A stretch of 64,000 nt of DNA. Origin: Dallia pectoralis. Lineage: Eukaryota; Chordata; Actinopteri; Esociformes; Umbridae. Location: the NCBI GenBank assembly GCA_029465975.1, contig CM055730.1, positions 7,491,758-7,555,757 of the forward strand, read 5' to 3'. Every line of letters begins with the position of its first letter. The stretch's first letter is position 1. A program made the translations under genes and the position numbers. A model generated the notes under the pieces. It did not search any database and had not been told where the DNA came from. It saw nothing but the letters and a program-made list of their open reading frames with translations. This document shows positions 57,147 to 64,000 of the stretch, piece by piece.

Positions 57147-59574
57147 CTGTAGAGAGACGGAGAACAAGAAAAGTGGGATTAGGGAGAGAACACATGGTAG
57201 AGAGACAGGAAGAAAAGGGGGATCGGTGGGAAAGAGCAGTTTTCCTGCATGTGATTTGTTTTGCAGCTGGGGGTCACGGTTGGTCCGACTGTAATGGTCA
57301 TTGATTATCCCAGCTGTGTGTGTGTGTGTGTGCGTGTGTGCGCGCGTGCGTGTAACCTCCCCCACTGTTCTCTCCTGCAGTGTGCTGTGCTTACGGGAAA
57401 CTAACAGCTTTATCTAATAAACAGGACTTCTCCACGAGTGCATTAAATTACATCCTACTGACGCTGCTTCTCTGTGCCTCCCTGCTCCTGGTCCCACCGT
57501 GCCTCCCTGCTCCTGGTCCCACCGTGCCTCCCTGCTCCTGGTCCCACCGTGCCTCCCCGCTCCTGGTCCCACCGTGCCTCCCCGCTCCTGGTCCCACCGT
57601 GCCTCCCCGCTCCTGGTCCCACCGTGCCTCCCCGCTCCTGGTCCCACCGTGCCTCCCTGGTCCCACCGTGCCTCCCCGCTCCTGGTCCCACCGTGCCTCC
57701 CTGCTCCTGGTCCCACCGTGGTGGTCCCACCGTGCCCCCCCGCTCCTGGTCCCACCGTGCCCCCCGCTCCTGGTCCCACCGGCCCCCCGCTCCTGGTCCC
57801 ACCGTGCCTCCCCGCTCCTGGTCCCACCGTGCCTCCCCGCTCCTGGTCCCACCGTGCCTCCCGCTCCTGGTCCCACCGTGCCTCCCCGCTCCTGGTCCCA
57901 CCGTGCCTCCCCGCTCCTGGTCCCACCGTGCCTCCCCGCTCCTGGTCCCACCGTGCCTCCCTGCTCCTGGTCCCACCGTGCCCCCCGCTCCTGGTCCCAC
58001 CGTGCCTCCCCGCTCCTGGTCCCACCGTGCCTCCCCGCTCCTGGTCCCACCGTGCCTCCCCGCTCCTGGTCCCACCGTGCCTCCCCGCTCCTGGTCCCAC
58101 CGTGCCTCCCCGCTCCTGGTCCCACCGTGCCTCCCCGCTCCTGGTCCCACCGTGCCTCCCCGCTCCTGGTCCCACCGTGCCTCCCCGCTCCTGGTCCCAC
58201 CGTGCCTCCCCGCTCCTGGTCCCACCGTGCCCCCCGCTCCTGGTCCCACCGGCCCCCGCTCCTGGTCCCACCGGGCCCCCCCGCTCCTGGTCCCACCGGG
58301 CCCCGCTCCGGGTCCCACCGGGCCTCCCCGCTCCGGGTCCCACCGGGTCCCCCCGGGTCCCACCGGGCCTCCCCGCTCCTGGTCCCACTGGGCCTCCCCG
58401 CTCCTGGACCCACCATACCTCCCTGCTCCTGGTCCCACCGTGCCTCAGATTTCTACCGGGAAGCATAATTAGCCAGGTACTAATGCACACTTGTTTTTAA
58501 CCAACGGGCCTGTCTAAAAATCATCCACAGGAGGCAAAGGGCAGTGAGGCCAATCATCTGGGCACCTGAAACACTTCCTTCCATACGCTGTGGTCCTCTG
58601 AAACCGGCCACATGGCCAGGACAGACCAACAGACACCACATCGAGACACCTCTGACCTGTTCACTATGGCAGTAAACAGCACCAATAAGGAATGGATTTG
58701 CTTGATGAAAATGTTTTTGGATCGTTCACGGTGCTCCGATTTGCACACGGTGCATTTTTATTCTGTAATATAATTGAATTAAAAACAATAGAGAAATCCC
58801 CGAAAGTCATCCAAACCCAGGAATGATGGTGTGTGTTTGTTTCCTTAGCCTGAGGTTAACGGTGAACAACTCGACCCACGGCATTACCACAGGGGCCAAA
58901 CAGCGGGCCCAGATACCGGAAAAGTAGAAAGTGGTCAAACTGGCTGACTCAGTCTCAGTCCCAAATGGCACCCTGTTACCCAGAGGACTACGGTTAAGTG
59001 TTCACTATGTAGAAACTAGGGTGCCATTTGGGCTACAGGCTCTGCTTCCCAGCAACCAACGGTTTCACCACTGAACATCACATCAGTCATAACACAGCCA
59101 TTCAGCTGTCAGCACAACAGAGGACAACCAATCAGAATCACTCCCGAGTCTCAGGACAACCATTACTTTGCGTGTGTGCGTCACCCACCCTTGGCATGGA
59201 ATGTCCATTGTGCTCGGTGGTACTCGTAGAGGTGAACCCTCTCCTGCTGTCCCAGCTGGGACACTTTGGCGTAGAACTGTCTGGCAATGTGAATATAGGC
59301 CGACGGGATCTCCCCTGCAATTCCCTTGGCGCCGAAAAACCCGTTAACCTCCGGGGAGGCGGTGAGAATCCGGTAGTCGGGGCCCGCCCTCATAACCAGG
59401 GACATGTATGCCTTAGTCAGGTTAAAATACCCGGAGGTCAGAAACACTGTGGCTCCGTCACCTGCATCTGTCAGCAACCGCTGCAACAGAACAAGAGCAC
59501 ACACAGGATAGACAAACGTTAAAAGATAACAGGTGCAATGAGAGCCATTTGTGTAATAATGATTGGTAATGGGT

Positions 59575-59607
<33 letters not shown>

Positions 59608-62600
59608 ATACACACCTGTGTGACCTGTTCATCCACCCGTATTCCGAGAGGTTTCATCTGAATTAAAGGGAAAACCCAAGTGTCCTCCTTCCCTCGTTTT
59701 TCTCCTTCCTCTTTCTCTTCAACGCCCTCCCCCTCCCTCTCCAACCGGCGCGATTCAGACACGTGTTGGCGTGTCCGAGCCGTGTTCACCACTTCCATGA
59801 TGTGTTGCCGGGCTGACGTGGAGAAATCCTCCCGGTTACCTAGAGACAACGAGGAGTGGGGTCCGGTTAGAGAATAAACAGACCAACGTGCATGACTAGA
59901 CAGTAAATATGAGTGTGCACAGGAACAGGTGAGTGCAGGTCATTCAGTTCTGGGCATTAGGCCTGCGGGTCAATACTGCCAGGCAGCTGGCGCCAACACC
60001 AGACATGATTCAACAGTGGGAGGGGAGGGAGAGGTGAACACATGCAAGCTCAGCATGAGTTCATTCAAAAGACATGCTTTTACTGTAAAGCCAACCATCT
60101 TTGATCTTGGGAACTTCATTCACAAATGATGTGTGTGTGTGTGCGTCTCCTCAGTCTGTAGTGTTTACCAGCAACAATGTGACATTAGCGCTCTATTCCT
60201 GGTCTCTGAAAACAGCGGTCCGCTTCTGCAGACATGATGTCATTCAGCAGTCAACCCAACATCTTAACGGTCTGACTGTTCTCTGGTTACACACACACAC
60301 ACACACACACACACACCCCCCCAAACCCCCTGGCTTTATCTATGACTAAATCAAATTCCATTAACCTTTATCCAAATGAAAAGCAATTACACAACATTAT
60401 CACAGCTTGCCGGACCAAATTAACAAGCAGAGTGTGTGTGTGTGTGTATGTCTCATGTTGCTTCCATGTAATCTGTACCCATTTAGGGGTGCACCACGTG
60501 TAATCTGTACCCATGTAGGGGTGCACCACGTGTAATCTGTACCCATGTAGGGGTGAACCACGTGTAATCTGTACCAATGTAGGGGTGCACCACGTGTAAT
60601 CTGTACCCATGTAGGGGTGCACCACGTGTAATCTGTACCAATGTAGGGGTGCACCACGTGTAATCTGTACCCATGTAGGGGTGCACCACGTGTAATCTGT
60701 ACCCATGTAGGGGTGCACCACGTGTAATCTGTACCCATGTAGGGGTGCACCACGTGTAATCTGTACCCATGTAGGGGTGCACCACGTGTAATCTGTACCC
60801 ATGTAGGGGTGCACCACGTGTAATCTGTACCCATGTAGGGGTGCACCACGTGTAATCTGTACCCATGTAGGGGTGCACCACGTGTAATCTGTACCCATGT
60901 AGGGGTGCACCACGTGTAATCTGTACCCATGTAGGGGTGCACCACGTGTAATCTGTACCCATGTAGGGGTGCACCACGTGTAATCTGTACCCATGTAGGG
61001 GTGCACCACGTGTAATCTGTACCCATGTAGGGGTGCACCACGTGTAATCTGTACCCATGTAGGGGTGCACCACGTGTAATCTGTACCTATGTAGGGGTGC
61101 ACCACGTGTAATCTGTACCTATGTAGGGGTGCACCACGTGTAATCTGTACCTATGTAGGGGTGCACCACATGTAATCTGTACCTATGTAGGGGTGCACCA
61201 CATGTAATCTGTACCTATGTAGGGGTGCACCACATGTAATCTGTACCTATGTAGGGGTGCACCATGCCGTCAATCATGCTGACAGAGTTGTCAGGCTTTA
61301 GCTGCAGCGACACGTCTCCCACAGCGGCCACCAGGTCAGAGAAGAAGTCCGCCACCTCTCCACAGTTCTCCAGGAGCACATAGCGGTCTTGTCTGTTGGT
61401 GAAGTAGGAGTCACTCAGGTTGGCCCTGCTCGTGGTAGAAGGGACATGGGACAGAGTAAACACAACACCAAAAACAACTGAAGTGTATGTGTTACTGTGT
61501 GTGTGTGTGTGTTACTGTGTGTGTGTGTGCGTACGTACCCGCTGATAATGAGGTCGTCGTCAAATAGGTACACTTTGATGTGCTGTACTCCAATAGTCTC
61601 GTTGAAGCGCTGCGGGACCAGGAGCCGGAGGAGGCCTCTGAGATCCGGCGTGTGATATAAAGACACACGCATCTGACTGCTGTACTGCTGGAGCAACGGC
61701 ATCAACATGGTCCTGGAGTTCGACTCCCCTAGGCAGACGGGTCACACAGGGGTCAGTTACACACAGGGGTCAGTTACACACGGTTGGTTACACACAGGTC
61801 ACACGGGGGTCGGTCACAAACAGGCAGACTGACCCAGGTTGGTGAGTGTTGGTAAGAGACCTGTTCTGCGTTGCCCCTCCCCCCCGCCTTGGCACAACTA
61901 CGTGTACATGAAAGTCCACACACTCCTACCTCGTGAGCCACGTGTGTAGTCCAATAGGATGGACACCTGCAGGTCAGGTTTGTCACCCTCCTCCTGTGAG
62001 CGCTCCAGTGCTTCCTGCATGCAGTCCACCAGGTCCTGTTCCAGGGGTCCTGTACCCAGATAAAGCGAGGCCATTACCACTCGCTTCTTAGCAGTCTTTA
62101 TACGAGCCTGAACAGAAAGAAATATGAATAAGATTTATGGACACACCAGAGGTCTTTAACTCCCTCACCACCACACAAACACTTGTTTCACTATGCTGGT
62201 GAAGATGTTTCTATACAATTTTTCCTAACCATATCGCTAAATAACAAACATAACCCTTATTCCCAACCCCTGGCTACAATTGAACCCTTTACCCTACACC
62301 TAACAAGCATGACAAACTGGTACAAACCTGAACACAAAGAAGGCACACAAAGACTGCTGGGAAAAGTGAAACATAAACACACACACTTAACTAAAGAAAA
62401 CAGTGGAAGAATTCCCTGTCAGTTATAGCGCCGTGTAAAAACACACAACCAGTAGATAAACAATCGATTCATTCCATTTGTTACAGTGGAATGTTATTAC
62501 ATTACATTTTGAATAAGATTCCCAGGCTCTGGCGTTGACACACTAAAGTCCACAGACCTTTATGGCCCGGTAGAACTGGTCCGGGGAGTAGAGAACGTGG

Positions 62601-62768
62601 ACGTGTGAACCAGGAACCCTGAAGGCTGGCACGTGTTCTGCCATCCAGCAGAACTGGGCATGGAGTCCATCTGTGCCCTGATCTCCAGTCGCCCCAGGGG
62701 ACCTGAAGACAGGCAGTGGAGAGTGATCGGCCTCGGCTAGGAGAGGGGCTAAGAGCAGAACAGATGAC
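56680..62768 (-). CDS. pgs1: CDP-diacylglycerol-glycerol-3-phosphate 3-phosphatidyltransferase, mitochondrial; first exon not found
   Basis: PGS1 makes phosphatidylglycerophosphate from CDP-diacylglycerol and glycerol-3-phosphate, the committed step to phosphatidylglycerol and cardiolipin in the mitochondrial inner membrane. Exons in transcript order: 62768-62558, 62107-61930, 61728-61539, 61425-61247, 59839-59616, 59480-59189, 57146-56998, 56799-56680. All eight join in phase, about 514 codons (human 556 residues). Two phospholipase-D-type HKD motifs are visible: QHIKVYLFDDDLIISGANLS, and WTFHAKG-LWYYL followed by LIGSPNFGYRS, split across 59189/57146. The C-terminus WVKLITPLIKNFF matches the family. 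The mitochondrial presequence exon (about 40 residues) is missing, probably at or past the right edge. Confidence 0.93.
57310..57356. repeat. (GT)n/(GC)n microsatellite
   Basis: tgtgtgtg passing into gcgcgcgtgcg, in the PGS1 intron between 59189 and 57146. Confidence 0.8.
57478..58442. repeat. 25-bp GC-rich minisatellite
   Basis: About 38 copies of a 25-bp unit (gtcccaccgtgcctccccgc plus tcctg) with small deletions, in the PGS1 intron between exons ending 59189 and starting 57146. The unit contains no stop in any of six frames, so ORFs of 320-360 codons appear on both strands (plus-strand PPRSWSHRASPLLVPPCLPAPGPT-type; minus-strand GGTVGPGAGRHGG-type). These are not genes. Confidence 0.95.
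58961..59033. mobile_element. Miniature inverted-repeat element, 73 bp
   Basis: Perfect 15-bp inverted arms, cccaaatggcaccct (58961-58975) and agggtgccatttggg (59019-59033), enclose 43 bases. The arms match a MITE-like family that I associate with salmonid-type genomes. It lies in a PGS1 intron. Confidence 0.7.
59189..59839 (-). CDS. pgs1: PGS1 middle exons 5-6 of those seen
   Basis: Exon 59839-59616 encodes GNREDFSTSARQHIMEVVNT, a charged low-complexity loop (EREGEGVEEKEEGEKRGKED) and DTWVFPLIQMKPLGIRVDEQ. Exon 59480-59189 encodes ATVFLTSGYFNLTKAYM, ASPEVNGFFGAKGIAGEIPS and WTFHAKG with the second HKD histidine and lysine. The acidic/basic loop differs from what I recall for the human protein and is probably a variable linker. 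Confidence 0.92.
59578..59607. repeat. (GT)n microsatellite next to a PGS1 donor
   Basis: A GT run immediately inside the intron following the exon that ends at 59616 (minus strand). Confidence 0.9.
60289..60316. repeat. (AC)n microsatellite
   Basis: A CA run in the PGS1 intron between 61247 and 59839. Confidence 0.9.
60473..61262. repeat. 32-bp tandem array containing a PGS1 exon end and donor
   Basis: About 25 copies of a 32-bp unit (taggggtgcaccacgtgtaa plus tctgtacccatg). On the minus strand, where PGS1 is read, the unit is CACCCCTACATAG|GTACAGATTACA, which is the end of the exon finishing at 61247 plus its donor. Units nearest the exon read tacctatg and ccacatg; more distant ones read tacccatg and ccacgtg, so each distal unit also carries a CACGTG E-box. 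Minus-strand frames through it (MVHPYMGTDYTWCTPTWVQI) are artefacts. Confidence 0.95.
61247..62768 (-). CDS. pgs1: PGS1 first four exons seen: N-terminal half and first HKD
   Basis: Exon 62768-62558 begins inside the presequence region (SSVLLLAPLLAEADHSPLPV) and continues to FRVPGSHVHVLYSPDQFYRA. Exon 62107-61930 has KKRVVMASLYLGTGPLEQDL and VSILLDYTRGSRG. Exon 61728-61539 has RVSLYHTPDLRGLLRLLVP and the first HKD, QHIKVYLFDDDLIISG. Exon 61425-61247 has ANLSDSYFTNRQDRYVLLEN and SMIDGMVHPYIG. Phases 0-1-2-1 match through the set. The first base of the first exon completes a codon from an upstream exon not seen. Confidence 0.93.
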
Positions 62769-64000
62769 CTGAAGTAGAGGGAGATGTGGAGACAGACAAA
62801 ATGGGTTCTAGTTAGCCTACAGCTGGCGAATGACTGGTATTATTGATTGGCATCTCTCTTATTAAATTCCCTTTTCCCTACTTTCTCTTGTTTTGTTTTT
62901 ACGATGACTTATCACACTAGAATCTCACAGGTTAGTGGGCTACGGTTGAGTCAGACTTCAAACGTCGCAATCTTTTATGCACCCTCAACAAAAGAATTGC
63001 TTAGATTGTCAAAGCAAAAGTAATACAAATACCAGTGTGCTAATACTTGAATACAAATAAAGAGACAAAAGGAGTATGGCTGTTCGTGCTCCACCTGTTG
63101 TCGTTTTTTCATGGCAACGCTAATTGCACAACAGTCATGAAATTATATTTTATTTAATATCAGATTATTTGAGGCTGTGTATGACCTGATGGACGATTTC
63201 TTGGTTGGAGAAGCCCTGACCTCACGACCATACAGTTTAAAATAAGCCATCTTCTAAGTGTTGGATAGTTTTAGGTTATTTTAATGGCCCTTGCATCAAT
63301 TCTCAGGTCTTTCAAAGTCATGTTGAAGTCACCTGCGGTTTGATGTTCAAGCAGATGTAATTAACTGTTTGCACTAGAACAGTGGTGTCTAGATATAATT
63401 TGTTTGTGGTCCTGGCATCTAGACTTCTTTTGAAATCATTTCTTTTTTTCTCTTCCTGACACTATCAAGATCAAGCCTGGTAGAATTTGAGCAGAAGACC
63501 TCAGAATAGCATAAGAATAGAAACACTAAAACAGATGTCTGATTCCAGTGTGGTGAGGTCAAGGCGCCGCAGACGGTGGCCATTATTTCCTCTGTCTAAA
63601 CATACGAGTAGGGCCCCATCACAACACGGGGCCCTCGGCATGTTCCTCAGGATCACCAACAGGTGTGGTGATTCCGGCTGGTGCACGAAACAAAGAAGTG
63701 AGTTCTGCATATATTTATAGGTGGAAAGTGAGAGAGGAAGACCCTATTCTGCTTTGCCACTTCTGTATCTTGTGGCGTTCTGTTGCTTTGTGAACTGTGT
63801 GAAACTCGCTGTTCACTCAACACCTTTTATGTTTCACAGGTCCGCCGATTGCTCGTTTGTCATTTTAAGAGCCGACCCCAAAAACAGCTTCTCACAGACG
63901 AATCCCAAATAGGATAAACAAACAGTGTAACGCCCAAAAAGCCTGTTTTTGCCCGTAGACAATTCCAGCCGCAACTCCTTCCCAGTGAATACGCCTCCTG
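62769..64000 (-). other. Upstream part of PGS1, first exon unresolved
   Basis: The missing first exon must end in phase 2 and encode a basic mitochondrial presequence. A minus-strand frame at 63710-63501 (MPRAPCCDGALLVCLDRGNN, HRLRRLDLTTLESD) is basic but has no convincing phase-2 donor. No other candidate was found before 64000. Nothing else was recognised in this stretch. Confidence 0.35.

Noticed and set aside
57380..58500. Overlapping ORFs of 320-362 codons on both strands (Pro/Ser-rich and Gly-rich)
   Set aside because: All arise from the 25-bp repeat, which lacks stops in every frame. No start context, splice structure or homology supports a gene.
60368..61105. Minus-strand ORFs of about 200-245 codons repeating VHPYMGTDYTWCTP
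   Set aside because: They are frames through the 32-bp intronic array derived from the PGS1 exon end.
63501..63710. Minus-strand ORF as PGS1 exon 1
   Set aside because: It is basic, as a presequence would be, but lacks a phase-2 donor and clear similarity, so it is left unassigned.

Overview
The window is a piece of a ray-finned fish (teleost) chromosome. It holds three intron-rich protein-coding genes with GT-AG introns, many CA/GT microsatellites and minisatellites, and relics of Tc1-like transposons and other fish interspersed repeats. Several repeat fragments resemble families I associate with salmonid/pike-type fishes; this narrower placement is an inference and weak.

Layout. (1) About 666-12,700, plus strand: a complete cytohesin-1-type gene (CYTH1), an ARF guanine-nucleotide exchange factor. 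It has 13 coding exons (about 399 residues) and an optional 3-nt microexon at 10,313. (2) 13,614-53,253, plus strand: a complete axonemal dynein heavy chain, DNAH17 type. I traced 77 coding exons that join in frame from start to stop, giving about 4,464 residues with four intact P-loops. (3) 62,768-56,680, minus strand: mitochondrial phosphatidylglycerophosphate synthase (PGS1). Eight exons are visible. The N-terminal presequence exon was not identified and is probably at or beyond the right edge. The order CYTH1-DNAH17-PGS1, with PGS1 convergent on the other two, is the order I know from human 17q25.3. That synteny is the main reason for naming the dynein DNAH17 rather than DNAH9 or DNAH11.

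The three genes do not share a pathway: membrane traffic, ciliary/sperm-tail motility and cardiolipin precursor synthesis. Their coding parts look ordinary and intact.

The unusual part is the introns. Several tandem arrays sit on, or within a few bases of, a 5' splice site. In three cases (DNAH17 exons 45 and 76, and the PGS1 exon ending at 61,247) the repeated unit itself contains the 3' end of the exon and its splice donor, so the donor is copied 3 to roughly 85 times. The largest is a 6.7-kb array that fills DNAH17 intron 45. Other notable features are an inverted genomic copy of DNAH17 exons 14-15 inside intron 1, two GC-AG introns, a cytohesin diglycine/triglycine microexon, an inserted element with a 329-residue MAA-repeat ORF, and a Tc1-like relic with another element nested in it. 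I saw no rRNA, tRNA or CRISPR array. Exon coordinates were read by eye from splice consensus, reading phase and remembered family sequence, so individual edges may be off by a base or two.
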